The notes under the pieces are model-generated. The model saw only the letters and a program-made list of their open reading frames with translations, had not been told where the DNA came from and searched no databases. The translations under genes were made by a program, and so were the position numbers. A DNA stretch of 36,441 nt from Rhodospirillales bacterium. Its GTDB lineage: Bacteria; Pseudomonadota; Alphaproteobacteria; Rhodospirillales; WMHbin7. Positions 1-8,234 of the stretch are shown one piece after another. The stretch covers positions 1 through 36,441 of the forward strand of contig JACRJC010000017.1 of assembly GCA_016215555.1 (NCBI GenBank). The letters run 5' to 3'. Every line of letters begins with the position of its first letter. The stretch's first letter is position 1.

Positions 1-407
1 CCACCGGCACGGCAGAGCGCGAGGCCGCGCTTTCGATGCTGGATGAGGCTGGATGTGGCAATCGCCGGATCACGCTGGGCGGCGACAAGGGCTATGACGC
101 CAGCGAATTCATCGGCGATCTGCGTGAGCGGAACGTAACGCCGCACATCGCCATCAACGGATGCAAGACGAAAAGCGGAAAGACGCGCAAAACCGCCATC
201 GACAAGCGCACGACGCGTCATGCGGGCTACGCCATAAGCCAGGTCATCCGCAAACGGATCGAGGAAATCTTCGGCTGGTTGAAAACGACCGGCGGTCTGT
301 CCAAAATGAAGGTGCAGGGGCTTGCGAAGGTGAAGGCCGTCTTCACCTTGGCACTTGCCGCTTACAATCTTGTCCGCATTCCAAAACTGCTGGCCAACGC
401 GGGATAA
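1..407 (+). CDS. IS5-family transposase, C-terminal part (5' end outside window)
   Basis: The reading frame is already open at base 3, upstream of the first ATG at 36, so the gene starts before the window and only the last ~135 residues are seen. The visible part contains the second catalytic region GDKGYD and the C-terminal signature of IS4/IS5-type DDE transposases: a Y...R-x3-E-x6-K arrangement in RKRIEEIFGWLK, followed by AYNLVRIPKLL, usual at the end of this family. The protein would cut and rejoin the ends of its own element. The ending is intact (TAA at 405-407), so this is probably the 3' end of a complete copy rather than a decayed one, but the N-terminal half and first Asp cannot be judged. 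The exact IS group is uncertain. Confidence 0.9.
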   Translation, partial: TGTAEREAALSMLDEAGCGNRRITLGGDKGYDASEFIGDLRERNVTPHIAINGCKTKSGKTRKTAIDKRTTRHAGYAISQVIRKRIEEIFGWLKTTGGLSKMKVQGLAKVKAVFTLALAAYNLVRIPKLLANAG

Positions 408-527
408 CCGCGCCCAAATTCCGCCGATTGAACGGAAATGAACCAAAAAGGCGGCGAAAGGCGGCCTCGTCCAGCGCCAAAATCATCGAAATGACGGTCA
501 TAAACGAATGGAAAGGCCGATCAGGGA

Positions 528-548
528 GGGTTTTTCAGCAGCCTGCTA
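528..548 (+). repeat. Putative right terminal inverted repeat of the IS
   Basis: The sequence GGTTTTTCAGCAGCCTGCTA (529-548) has the form of the terminal repeats found in many IS5-type elements, whose opposite end reads TAGCAGGCTGCTGAAAAA. It lies at the expected distance after the transposase stop codon. The left partner is not in the window, so the assignment rests on recall of the family ends and on position. Confidence 0.65.
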
Positions 549-563
549 GAAATCAAATGTTTG

Positions 564-639
564 CTAGTGACCCTATTGATTCGTAAGTTCGTAAATCGCC
601 GGATTTCAAATCTCACGAACTTACGAATCGGGACACTAG
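564..639. repeat. CTAG-bounded imperfect inverted repeat next to the IS end
   Basis: A 15-bp perfect inverted repeat GATTCGTAAGTTCGT (578-592) pairs with 615-629. The pairing continues outward after a 4-nt bulge (574-577): CTAGTGACCC (564-573) pairs with GGGACACTAG (630-639) with one mismatch. The central segment 593-606 forms its own small stem (AAATC/GATTT). No reading frame of note lies inside. It could be a miniature element, the paired ends of a deleted mobile element, or a repeat that attracted the neighbouring IS. It begins 15 nt after the IS terminal repeat. Confidence 0.7.
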
Positions 640-670
640 CTCAAGCATCGAACCTGATGGCATTCCCCAA

Positions 671-700
671 AAAAAACGGGCCGGAAAATCCGGCCCGTTT
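671..700 (-). terminator. Rho-independent terminator of the small membrane peptide gene
   Basis: An 11-bp perfect stem (674-684 with 690-700) encloses the 5-nt loop AAAAT. On the minus strand the stem is followed by a T run, complementary to the A run at 669-676. It lies 29 nt beyond the stop codon of the minus-strand gene 729-830, so it ends that transcript. On the plus strand the tail is only TTT, so termination there would be weaker. Confidence 0.85.
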
Positions 701-728
701 AGTTTCGAGAGGGGAAGAGAGGAAGAGT

Positions 729-830
729 TCAGAACGGATCGAAGAAAACTCCCAGCGGCCTCCAGGCGAAAAACATCATCAACATCGAGAGCGGAACGGC
801 TAACGCAAACGCTTTCCAAGTGGTTGACAT
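729..830 (-). CDS. Small single-span membrane protein, 33 residues, unknown function
   Basis: I do not recognise this protein. It is 33 residues, starting MSTTWKAF and ending GVFFDPF, with one hydrophobic stretch (about residues 7-23, containing PLSMLMMFF) that would span the inner membrane once. The start at 830 is chosen because AGGAG lies 6 nt upstream; the frame stays open further upstream to 935 but without such a site. A strong terminator follows 29 nt after the stop, and a CRP-like palindrome lies about 80-100 nt upstream of the start. These signals around so short a frame argue that it is real. Size and topology recall accessory subunits of respiratory oxidases or other small regulators of membrane complexes, but no partner gene lies nearby. 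The gene follows the CRP/FNR-family regulator on the same strand, 146 nt downstream. Confidence 0.65.
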   Translation of the reverse strand: MSTTWKAFALAVPLSMLMMFFAWRPLGVFFDPF

Positions 831-911
831 CTTAGGCTCCTGTGCCCTTCTGGGCGTCTCTTCCGGCAAAAGCGCCTTAAAGCAACTCTGCCAGAACAGC
901 AGATGGGGTGC

Positions 912-927
912 GGTGACGACCGTCACA
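912..927 (-). promoter_or_regulatory. CRP-like binding site upstream of the small membrane protein gene
   Basis: On the minus strand the sequence reads TGTGA-CGGTCG-TCACC, one base from the classical TGTGA-N6-TCACA palindrome of CRP-type regulators. Its centre is about 90 nt upstream of the start codon at 830, which leaves room for a promoter between them. A CRP-family regulator gene lies immediately upstream (977-1678). That this regulator binds here is inference. Confidence 0.5.
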
Positions 928-976
928 AGGGGCAAGATTCAAGTTTTTTGGGATTTCCCATTGTAAAAGTGCGGTT

Positions 977-1678
977 TTATTCGCCGCGCACTTCCACGAC
1001 AAGGCTTTCAAGGGCATCGATGTCCAGCACTCTCAGCGCTTCCTTCTCGCGCTTGACGATGCCTTCGCGGGTCAGTTCGCTTAGAACCCGGGCCACGGTT
1101 TCGCGCGTCGTGCTGACGCGGCTGGCGATGTCGCTATGCACGGGAATGGGGGTCAGCGTCGCCTGATTGCCCCCCTTGGCGGCGGCTTCCCGGGCCAGGC
1201 GCAAAAGCTCGGCATGCACCCGGTTGTTGGCGCCCAGAGTCGAGAGATCCATGATCCGTTCGGTCGAACGGCGCACGATGCGAGACAGGCTTTGCAAGAT
1301 GAACAGCGTCGATTCGGGATGAGCCTGGATGACGCGCAGAAAATGTTCGGGGGCCAGAGCGGCGACGACGGTATCTTCCAAGGCCATCACGCTGGCCGAG
1401 CGGGGTTCGCCGTCCAGGGCCGCCAACTCGCCGAAATGGCCGCCGGCGGCGACGTCGCCCAGCGTCACCTCGCGCCCCGACAACGAATAATTGACGATGC
1501 GCACCTTGCCCGAAACGACGAAGAATACGTCGCGGGTGTCGCTGTCGCGGTCGATGATTTGTTCCTCGGCCCGGTAGCGCTTCCAGGAACACTGCCGCTC
1601 GACATTCTCGCGTTCTTCGCGCGAAAGCCCCGACAGCAGGCGGACGCCCTCCAGACTGGCCTTGAATTCCTTGCTCAC
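977..1678 (-). CDS. CRP/FNR-family transcriptional regulator
   Basis: This 233-residue protein has the two-domain CRP plan: an N-terminal cyclic-nucleotide-binding barrel and a C-terminal winged helix. The phosphate-binding cassette is well preserved (FGELAALDGEPRSASV, about residues 82-97), with the Gly-Glu and Arg-Ser pairs that hold cAMP or cGMP in true nucleotide sensors. The recognition helix region is SDIASRVSTTRETVARVLSEL near residues 182-202. It lacks the N-terminal cysteine cluster of FNR, so it is not an oxygen-sensing FNR by sequence. A cyclic-nucleotide ligand is the most likely signal, but which one cannot be told. The neighbouring CRP-like site at 912-927 suggests that the downstream small gene is a target. 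The gene stands alone on its strand, 65 nt after the transglycosylase gene. Confidence 0.88.
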   Translation of the reverse strand: MSKEFKASLEGVRLLSGLSREERENVERQCSWKRYRAEEQIIDRDSDTRDVFFVVSGKVRIVNYSLSGREVTLGDVAAGGHFGELAALDGEPRSASVMALEDTVVAALAPEHFLRVIQAHPESTLFILQSLSRIVRRSTERIMDLSTLGANNRVHAELLRLAREAAAKGGNQATLTPIPVHSDIASRVSTTRETVARVLSELTREGIVKREKEALRVLDIDALESLVVEVRGE

Positions 1679-1743
1679 TCAACCCCCCTCGAGTTTACAA
1701 GGATTTTACTAGCACGACTCGAGCGGGAAAAGCGAGAGGCTAC

Positions 1744-2727
1744 TTATCCCAGGAACGACAAACGCACCCGGCGCATCAGGTTTTCAAGGGCTCCGGGATT
1801 TGTGGCCTGGGCCTCGGGCTGGCGCGGCAGCGGTGGCGGCATGGGCAGGGAAACCCTGGGCGTGCCGCCGCCGAAAAGCGGGCTTTCCGATTCCGCCCCG
1901 CTGCTGGACGTGGCCAAAGCCAGGGAGGGACCGGTGGGAACGGTCAGTTGGCTGGCCAGGGCCTGGCGGGCGGTTTCCCGGCGTTCGGCAGCCTCGGCCC
2001 GGGCGGCGGCCAGTTTCTGGCTGTCTGGGACCGGCTGGGCTGTGGCGGGCTCGGCGCTGGCGACGGCGCGGTTCGCCTCCAGCTTCTGGATGGTGCCGTC
2101 GATGGAAGCTTTCACCTGGCCATAGACGGCGGCCACGGTGCGCGGCCGGCTGCCTTCGAAGAAGACGGAATGATTGTGGCGGGCGGCGGCGGGCATCAGT
2201 TTGGCGGCGGCCTGGTCGGGCGATTTTGCCGAGGCGTCGATGAAGCGGGCGGCGCCGTTGGGCCCCAGGAAATGGGCGAGATAGAGGTCGGAGGGCCCGA
2301 CCTCGCGCCCCAGCCGGCTCTCCAGGCGCTTTTCGTTGGCCACGGCATATTCGGCAGCCATCAAGGCTGACATTTCGGGATCCTGGCGCAGACCCAGGAT
2401 GGTCTTGCGGGTCTGGCCGTCGGCCACTTCCAGTGTGCCGTCCTCTCCCCGCTTGATCTTCTTGGCCAGGTCGCTCTGCCCGTATTTGGCGCCATTGGCC
2501 TTGAAGACTTCCAGCCAGGTCTGGCTGGTGAATTGGAACAGGCCCCGGGCCGAAGTGGTGGGGGCCTTGGCGTTCGGGTTAAGACCGCTTTCCCTTGTCG
2601 CCTCGGCGACCAGGAAATCGAAGCTGACACCGGTTTTCTCGCTGGCCGCCTTCAACCCCTGGACGACGTCCGGACGCACTGGCTTGCCGGAAATGGCATT
2701 CAGCGCGGTTTGGGGGTCGTTAATCAT
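1744..2727 (-). CDS. Lytic transglycosylase, SLT-domain protein
   Basis: The N-terminal half is a soluble-lytic-transglycosylase domain that cleaves peptidoglycan glycan strands with formation of 1,6-anhydro-muramic acid. The catalytic glutamate is in ATRESGLNP (Glu46 from the chosen start), followed by the usual SARGLFQFTSQTWL substrate-groove motif and, later, YLAHFLGPNGAARF. The C-terminal ~110 residues are Ala/Pro/Gln-rich and low in complexity, probably a flexible tail. No signal peptide is obvious. The start at 2727 is preferred because GAGG lies 5 nt upstream; an in-frame ATG at 2772 would add 15 residues but has no ribosome-binding site. It is divergent from the peroxiredoxin-like gene at 2802. 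Family members of this size are often linked to flagellar or secretion assembly; nothing nearby supports a specific partner. Confidence 0.85.
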   Translation of the reverse strand: MINDPQTALNAISGKPVRPDVVQGLKAASEKTGVSFDFLVAEATRESGLNPNAKAPTTSARGLFQFTSQTWLEVFKANGAKYGQSDLAKKIKRGEDGTLEVADGQTRKTILGLRQDPEMSALMAAEYAVANEKRLESRLGREVGPSDLYLAHFLGPNGAARFIDASAKSPDQAAAKLMPAAARHNHSVFFEGSRPRTVAAVYGQVKASIDGTIQKLEANRAVASAEPATAQPVPDSQKLAAARAEAAERRETARQALASQLTVPTGPSLALATSSSGAESESPLFGGGTPRVSLPMPPPLPRQPEAQATNPGALENLMRRVRLSFLG

Positions 2728-2801
2728 TATGGCCTCGATTTCTTGACGTCCCACCAGATTAGAGCGATTCATTAACTGAATCGTTAAGACGGAGCCAAGA
2801 G

Positions 2802-3356
2802 ATGGCCGTTTCCACCCCCATCTGCGACTTCGGCTGGAAAGCCCCGGATTTCAGCCTGCCCGGCATCGACGGCCAGCTTTGGACGCCTGCCAGGGCCATG
2901 GGATCCCGAGGCTTGCTGGTCATGTTCATCTGCAACCATTGCCCCTATGTGCAGGCCATCGCCGGCCGGCTGGCACGCGACTGCCGAGACCTTTCCGGCT
3001 TGGGCATCGGATCGATCGCCGTGATGAGCAACGACAGCGCCCAATACCCCGAAGACTCCTTTGAAAACATGAAGATTTTTGCCTCCAGCCACCGCTTCCC
3101 CTTCCCCTATGTCATCGATGACAGCCAGGCCGTGGCCAGGGCCTATGACGCCGTCTGCACCCCTGATTTCTTCGGCTTCAACAAGGAGTTCCAGCTTCAG
3201 TACCGGGGAAGGCTGGATTCCTCGGGCAAGAATCCCGCCCCCCAGGATGCCAGGCGCGACCTGTTTTGGGCCATGAAGCAGGTGGCCGAGACCGGACAGG
3301 GGCCGGCCCAGCAGATTCCAAGCCTGGGCTGCTCGATCAAATGGCGAGAGGCTTGA
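2802..3356 (+). CDS. Peroxiredoxin-like / thioredoxin-fold protein
   Basis: This 184-residue protein has a thioredoxin fold of the AhpC/TSA-redoxin class. It opens with KAPDFSLPGIDG, typical of the first strand, and carries CNHCPYV near residues 45-51, a CxxCP pair at the usual redox position. PDFFGFNKEFQLQYRGRLD follows in the middle, and it ends with PSLGCSIKW. This is the pattern of the uncharacterised PRX-like subgroup that acts as a thiol oxidoreductase or is simply called thioredoxin family protein. No signal peptide is seen, so it is probably cytoplasmic. The gene stands 51 nt before the yfgM-like gene on the same strand and is divergent from the transglycosylase. The actual substrate is unknown. 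Confidence 0.85.
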   Translation: MAVSTPICDFGWKAPDFSLPGIDGQLWTPARAMGSRGLLVMFICNHCPYVQAIAGRLARDCRDLSGLGIGSIAVMSNDSAQYPEDSFENMKIFASSHRFPFPYVIDDSQAVARAYDAVCTPDFFGFNKEFQLQYRGRLDSSGKNPAPQDARRDLFWAMKQVAETGQGPAQQIPSLGCSIKWREA

Positions 3357-3407
3357 GCCTGGACTCGTTGGCGGCTATGGTAGCGCCCGCAAATGGGAAG
3401 AGGCCAT

Positions 3408-4088
3408 ATGGTGAACGAACGCGACGCTGCTACCGAAGCCCTGATCCGCGAGGTCGATGAGGACCTGAAGCGCGACCAGTTCGAGAAACTTTGGCAAACC
3501 TATGGCAAATATGCCGTTGCCGCCGCCGCTCTGCTGATTCTGGGCGTGGCCGGCAATGAACTGTGGCAGCACCGCCAGCGCAGCCTGTCGCAGGAGGAAA
3601 GCGCCCGCTTCTCGGCGGCCACCCAGCAGGCCGCCCAAGGGCGCGACGCCGCTTCGCTGTCGGGGCTGGAAAGCCTGGCCAAGGAGGGCAAGACCGCCTA
3701 TGCCAGCCTAGCCGCCATGAAGCGGGCGGGATTTCTGGCCGCCCAGGGCGAGAAGGGTCCGTCGGTCGAGGCCTATCGGGCCGCCGGCGCCTCTTCCAAC
3801 ACCGAGGCGCTTTATCAGGGATCGGCCCGCCTGCATGCCCTGTTCTTGCAGATCGACCAAGGCGATCCGGCCATGCTGGAAGCCGAGTTGGCACCGCTGG
3901 CCGCAGCCAATGAACCATGGCGCCATTCGGCCCAGGAGCTTCAGGCCTTGCTGGCCTTGAGAATGAGCGACAATGCCAAGGCGCTGGATCTTCTGACCCG
4001 CCTTGCCGACGATGCGACAGCCCCCCAGGGCTTGCGGGCGCGAGCCGCCGAACTGCGCCAAGCCCTCGAAGCCAAAGGCAAAAGCTAA
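3408..4088 (+). CDS. YfgM-like TPR protein, SecYEG ancillary factor
   Basis: This 226-residue protein has an N-terminal cytoplasmic segment rich in charge (NERDAATEALIREVDEDLKRDQ), one membrane span (about residues 30-50, YAVAAAALLILGVAG) and a periplasmic helical part with Ala-rich tetratricopeptide-like repeats. That is the architecture of YfgM, which associates with the SecYEG translocon and periplasmic chaperones. The order yfgM-bamB-der matches that of enterobacteria and many other proteobacteria and supports the call. The ATG at 3408 is preferred to the one at 3393 because GAAGAGG lies just upstream of it. Its stop codon abuts the bamB start. Sequence identity to the E. coli protein is expected to be low, so the name rests partly on context. 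Confidence 0.8.
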   Translation: MVNERDAATEALIREVDEDLKRDQFEKLWQTYGKYAVAAAALLILGVAGNELWQHRQRSLSQEESARFSAATQQAAQGRDAASLSGLESLAKEGKTAYASLAAMKRAGFLAAQGEKGPSVEAYRAAGASSNTEALYQGSARLHALFLQIDQGDPAMLEAELAPLAAANEPWRHSAQELQALLALRMSDNAKALDLLTRLADDATAPQGLRARAAELRQALEAKGKS

Positions 4089-5435
4089 ATGACCATGAAA
4101 CCTTTCCACCGCGCCGTCCTTCTTGCCCTGCTGGCCTTGTCCGTGCCGCTTTCCGGCTGCGACTGGATTGAAGACACCTGGCTGGGCGAAAACAAGAAAC
4201 CGCTGCCCGGCAAGCGGGTTTCCGTGCTGGCCCATGACAGCAAGCTGAAGGCCGATCCCAACGCCAGCGAGCAGGATTTGCGCCTACCCCCGCCCGAGCC
4301 CAATGCCGACTGGCCGCAGGCCGGCGGCTATTCCAGCCACGCCATGCATCACATGGTGATCGGCCCCAATCTGAAGCGCAACTGGACGTCGGGCGTGGGC
4401 AAGGGTTCAAGCGATTATCGCCGCCTGCTGACGGCGCCGGTGATTTCGGGCGGGCGCATCTATGCCATGGATGTGCAATCGCGCGTCTCGGCTTTCGAAG
4501 AGAAAAGCGGCAAGCGCCTGTGGCGGATCGATCTTACCCCCGACGAGGAGGACGGCGACGATCTGATGGGCGGCGGCCTGGCCGTCGATGGCGGACGCCT
4601 GTTCGCCACCACCAGCTTCGGGCATATCGTGGCCCTTGATCCGGCCAACGGCAAGGCGCTGTGGCGCAACAAGCTCAGCACCTCGCTGCGCGCCGCCCCC
4701 ACGGCCAGGGCGGGGCGTCTGTTCGTCGTCACCATGGACAACCAGACGCATGCCCTGGATCAGGCCAACGGCAAGACCCTGTGGACGCATAACGGCATCA
4801 ATGAAGGGGCCAGCATCCTGGGGGCCACGGCGCCCGCCGCCGACGATTCGGTGGTCATCGCTCCTTATTCCTCGGGCGAGTTGACGGCGCTTCGCGCCGA
4901 AAACGGCACCGTGCTGTGGTCGGACTCGCTGTCGGCCGGACGGCGCACCGACGCGGTTTCGGGCCTTTCCGACATCCGTGGCCGGCCCATCATCGACCGC
5001 GGGCGCGTTTTCGCCGTCGGACACGGCGACGTCATGGTCGCCATCGACGTCCGTTCGGGACGGCGCATCTGGGAATCGGAAATCGGCGGCGTGCAAAGCC
5101 CCTGGGTGGCCGGCGACTATCTGTACACCATCACCAACGAGTCCGAAGTCATCTGCGTCGAGGCAAAGAATGGACGCATCCGCTGGGTGACGCCGCTGCA
5201 ACGCTGGGAGAACGCCGAAAAGAAGAAATCTCCCATCATCTGGGCGGGGCCGTTGCTGGCCAGCGACCGGCTGATCGTCACCAGTTCGACCGGCATGGCC
5301 GTGGCCCTGTCGCCCTATACCGGCAAGCCGATGGGCCTGGCCGAAATGCCCGACGGCGTATCGCTGGCACCCATCGTCGCCAACGGGCAGTTGATGTTCC
5401 TGACCGACGGGGCGGACCTCGTCGCTTACCGCTGA
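4089..5435 (+). CDS. bamB: Outer membrane protein assembly factor BamB
   Basis: This is a lipoprotein of the BAM complex, which inserts beta-barrel proteins into the outer membrane. The first 24 residues form a lipoprotein signal peptide with lipobox LSGC, so Cys24 would be lipidated. The rest is an eight-bladed PQQ-like beta-propeller, shown by repeated motifs of the type G.I.AL....G...W (FGHIVALDPANGKALWR, QTHALDQANGKTLW, MVAIDVRSGRRIWE). At 448 residues it is somewhat longer than the E. coli protein, which has about 390. The start abuts the stop codon of the upstream yfgM-like gene and the gene is followed 6 nt later by der, so the three are co-transcribed. A second ATG two codons downstream could serve equally well. 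Confidence 0.93.
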   Translation: MTMKPFHRAVLLALLALSVPLSGCDWIEDTWLGENKKPLPGKRVSVLAHDSKLKADPNASEQDLRLPPPEPNADWPQAGGYSSHAMHHMVIGPNLKRNWTSGVGKGSSDYRRLLTAPVISGGRIYAMDVQSRVSAFEEKSGKRLWRIDLTPDEEDGDDLMGGGLAVDGGRLFATTSFGHIVALDPANGKALWRNKLSTSLRAAPTARAGRLFVVTMDNQTHALDQANGKTLWTHNGINEGASILGATAPAADDSVVIAPYSSGELTALRAENGTVLWSDSLSAGRRTDAVSGLSDIRGRPIIDRGRVFAVGHGDVMVAIDVRSGRRIWESEIGGVQSPWVAGDYLYTITNESEVICVEAKNGRIRWVTPLQRWENAEKKKSPIIWAGPLLASDRLIVTSSTGMAVALSPYTGKPMGLAEMPDGVSLAPIVANGQLMFLTDGADLVAYR

Positions 5436-5441
5436 CGGAAA

Positions 5442-6794
5442 ATGACATTCACCGTTGCCATTCTGGGCCGGCCCAATGTCGGCAAATCGACGCTGTTCAA
5501 CCGGCTGGCCGGCAAGCGGCTGGCCATCGTCGATGATCTGCCGGGCGTCACCCGCGACCGGCGCGAGGCCAAAGGCCGGCTGGCCGATCTGACCTTCACC
5601 ATCATCGACACCGCCGGCCTCGAGGAGGGCAAGGGCGAAGCCATCGAGGCCCGCATGCGCGCCCAAACCGAAAAAGCCCTGGAAATGGCCGACGTGGCGA
5701 TCTTCCTGATCGACGCCCGGGCCGGGCTGACGCCCTTGGACCGCCATTTCGCTCAGTGGCTGCGCAAGGGCAAGACCCCCATCATCCTGGCCGCCAACAA
5801 ATGCGAGGGCGGCGCCGGCAAGCCCGGCATGTACGAAACCTATGCCCTGGGCCTGGGCGACCCGGTCCCCCTCTCGGCCGAGCATGGCGAGGGCTTAAGC
5901 GAATTGTACGACGCGCTCCAGCCTTATGCCCCCGATCCCGACATGGAATTGGAGGAAGAGGCCGAGCCCGGCAAGGAGCGCCCGATCCGCATCGCCGTGG
6001 TCGGACGGCCCAATGCCGGCAAATCGACGCTGGTCAACCGCCTGATCGGCGAGGAACGCCTGATCACCGGGCCCGAAGCCGGGCTGACCCGCGACGCCAT
6101 CGAGGTGCCCTTCGTTTGGAAGGGCCGCCAAATCGTGCTGATCGACACGGCGGGTCTGCGCAAGAAGGCCAATATCACCAAGCGGCTCGAACGATTGTCG
6201 GTGGGCGACACTTTGTCGGCCCTGCGTTTTGCCCAAGTGGTGGTGCTGGTGGTCGATGCCAACGCGCCTCTGGAACGCCAGGATCTGACCATCGCCGAAC
6301 TGGCCGAGCGCGAAGGCCGGGCTGTGGTCGTCGCCGTCAACAAATGGGACGCCGTTGAAGATAGCGCCGAGGCGCTGGAAACTCTGCGCCTCAAGCTTGA
6401 ACATGCGCTTCCGCAGATGAAGGGCCTTGCCGCCGTCACCTTGTCGGCCCTGACCGGCAAAGGCCTCGACAAGCTGATGCAGGCCGTGGCCAAGACCTAC
6501 GACATCTGGAACGGCCGGGTCTCGACCTCGAAGCTGAACCGCTGGCTGGAAGAAGCAACCCAGCGCCACCCGCCGCCGGCGGTCAGGGGACGCCGCCTGA
6601 AGCTGCGCTATATGACGCAGGTGAATTCGCGCCCGCCCAGCTTCGTCATCTTCTCCACCAGGCCCGAGGAATTGCCCGACAGCTATATGCGCTATCTCGT
6701 CAACGGGATGCGCGAGGCCTTCGGCATGCCGGGAACGCCGATCCGCCTCACCTTGCGCAAAACCAAGAATCCCTACGACGACAAGGACGCGTAA
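5442..6794 (+). CDS. der: Ribosome-assembly GTPase Der (EngA)
   Basis: Der has two tandem GTPase domains and a C-terminal KH-like domain and is needed for maturation of the 50S ribosomal subunit. Both P-loops are intact: GRPNVGKS near residues 8-15 and GRPNAGKS near 187-194. Each domain also shows its G3 motif ([16 protein letters not shown]) and a G4 motif (NKCE in the first, NKWD in the second). The KH-like end contains the usual [16 protein letters not shown] stretch. Its length, 450 residues, is standard. It is the third gene of the yfgM-bamB-der series. Confidence 0.97.
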   Translation: MTFTVAILGRPNVGKSTLFNRLAGKRLAIVDDLPGVTRDRREAKGRLADLTFTIIDTAGLEEGKGEAIEARMRAQTEKALEMADVAIFLIDARAGLTPLDRHFAQWLRKGKTPIILAANKCEGGAGKPGMYETYALGLGDPVPLSAEHGEGLSELYDALQPYAPDPDMELEEEAEPGKERPIRIAVVGRPNAGKSTLVNRLIGEERLITGPEAGLTRDAIEVPFVWKGRQIVLIDTAGLRKKANITKRLERLSVGDTLSALRFAQVVVLVVDANAPLERQDLTIAELAEREGRAVVVAVNKWDAVEDSAEALETLRLKLEHALPQMKGLAAVTLSALTGKGLDKLMQAVAKTYDIWNGRVSTSKLNRWLEEATQRHPPPAVRGRRLKLRYMTQVNSRPPSFVIFSTRPEELPDSYMRYLVNGMREAFGMPGTPIRLTLRKTKNPYDDKDA

Positions 6795-6804
6795 AGGGGG
6801 CTGC

Positions 6805-8106
6805 ATGTCCATCTCTCTCGAGATCGCTGTCATCTTTTTCCTGGTTCTGTTGAACGGCCTGTTCGCGATGTCGGAACTGGCCATCGTTTCGGCGCGCAAG
6901 GCGCGCCTCGCCACCAAGGCCGACGAAGGCAGCAAAGGGGCCAAAATCGCCCTTAAGCTGCAGGAAAATCCCGGCCGCTTTCTGTCCTCGGTGCAGATCG
7001 GCATCACGCTGGTCGGCATTCTGACCGGCGCCTTTTCCGGCGCCACTTTGGCCGGGCATCTGGCCGTCTGGCTGGCCGAAACCTTTCCCGAAACGGCGCC
7101 GGCCAGCGAAATCCTGTCCATCGTGCTGGTGGTCGGCTGCATTACCTATTTGTCGCTGATCGTCGGCGAATTGGTGCCCAAGCAGATAGCGCTGGCCAAT
7201 CCCGAGGGCATCGCCATTCGCGCCGCCCGGCCCATGGCCCTGGTGGCGAGATCGGCCTCGCCCCTGGTCTGGGTTCTGGAACGATCCAGCAAGCTGATGC
7301 TGAAGATTCTGGGCGTGCGCAAATCAAGCGGCCATGCGGTGACCGAGGAAGAAGTCAAGGCCATGATCGCCGAGGGCACGGAAAGCGGCATTTTCGAACC
7401 GCAAGAGAAGGAACTGATCTCCGGTGTCATGCGTTTCGGCGACCGCAAGATCAAGGCCATCATGACGCCGCGCAACCAGATCGTCTCCATCGATCTGGAA
7501 TGGGACGAAGCCAAGATCGCCGCCGTCATTCGGAAGTGCCCGCATTCGCGGATTCCGGTGACCAAGGGCAATAGCGAGGAAGTGCTGGGCGTCGTCCAGG
7601 CCAAGGACATCGCCGACGCTTTTTTGGCGGGAAGCCCCTTCGATGCCGCCCAACTGGTCAAAAGGGTCGAGGTCGTGCATGACAACGCCCCTGCGCTTTC
7701 CGTCCTCGACATCCTCAAGCGCTCGCCGATCCATCTGGCGGTGGTGGTCGATGAATATGGCGGCCTCGAGGGCATCGTCACCACGGCCGACATCCTGTCT
7801 TCGATCGTCGGCAGCCTGTTCGAACATGGCGAAGAATATGAAGGCGTCCTGATCCAGCGCGAGGACGGGTCGTGGCTGGCCGACGGCGACGCGGCAGTCG
7901 ATATCGTCGCCGAACGCACCGGTTGCCGGGTTGTGATTCAAGACAAGGGAGACTATGTCACGCTGGCCGGGTTCATTTTGTCGAAATCGCGCAGCCTGCC
8001 TTCAACCGGAGAGCGCTTCGACTGGGAGGGCTGGCGATTCGAGATCGTCGATATGGACAAGCGCCGAATTGACAAGGTTCTTCTCTCTCACATAGAGCAG
8101 AAATGA
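6805..8106 (+). CDS. HlyC/CorC (CNNM) family membrane protein with CBS pair
   Basis: This 433-residue protein has four parts in order: an N-terminal DUF21/CNNM transmembrane domain (residues ~1-190, with LNGLFAMSELAIVSARKARL and VGELVPKQIALANPEG), two CBS domains (~205-330, MTPRNQIVSI and VVDEYGGLEGIVTTADIL), and a C-terminal CorC/HlyC domain. Family members are thought to export magnesium or handle divalent cations at the inner membrane, with the CBS pair binding adenine nucleotides; the older label hemolysin is misleading. The gene begins 10 nt after der behind a G-rich ribosome-binding site, so it may share that transcript. Which cation is moved cannot be told from sequence. Confidence 0.9.
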   Translation: MSISLEIAVIFFLVLLNGLFAMSELAIVSARKARLATKADEGSKGAKIALKLQENPGRFLSSVQIGITLVGILTGAFSGATLAGHLAVWLAETFPETAPASEILSIVLVVGCITYLSLIVGELVPKQIALANPEGIAIRAARPMALVARSASPLVWVLERSSKLMLKILGVRKSSGHAVTEEEVKAMIAEGTESGIFEPQEKELISGVMRFGDRKIKAIMTPRNQIVSIDLEWDEAKIAAVIRKCPHSRIPVTKGNSEEVLGVVQAKDIADAFLAGSPFDAAQLVKRVEVVHDNAPALSVLDILKRSPIHLAVVVDEYGGLEGIVTTADILSSIVGSLFEHGEEYEGVLIQREDGSWLADGDAAVDIVAERTGCRVVIQDKGDYVTLAGFILSKSRSLPSTGERFDWEGWRFEIVDMDKRRIDKVLLSHIEQK

Positions 8107-8234
8107 AGCAAGACCGGATTTGTATGGCCTTCGCCCCGCCTTGAGATGATCGAACGATAAGGTTTATGGGCTATTCCGCGTAGTTTAGCCATGCTAGAAC
8201 CCCTACAAATAATGCACCATTTCGCGCGGGTCGA

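Larger units (their letters stand above)
1..548 (+). mobile_element. IS5-type insertion sequence, right-hand part
   Basis: The element consists of the transposase end, about 120 nt of non-coding sequence (408-527) in which I see no gene, and a right terminal sequence around 528-548. The left end lies outside the window, so neither the total length nor the target duplication can be checked here. The right boundary is set from the terminal sequence and may be off by a few bases. Confidence 0.75.

Noticed and set aside
977-1678. Considered a true FNR oxygen sensor
   Set aside because: The N-terminal cysteine cluster needed for the [4Fe-4S] centre is absent; the intact cyclic-nucleotide pocket favours a CRP-type protein.
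4407-5885. 492-codon minus-strand frame opposite bamB and der
   Set aside because: It is a shadow of two well-identified genes on the other strand; its Gly/His/Gln-rich composition is typical of antisense frames in GC-rich DNA.
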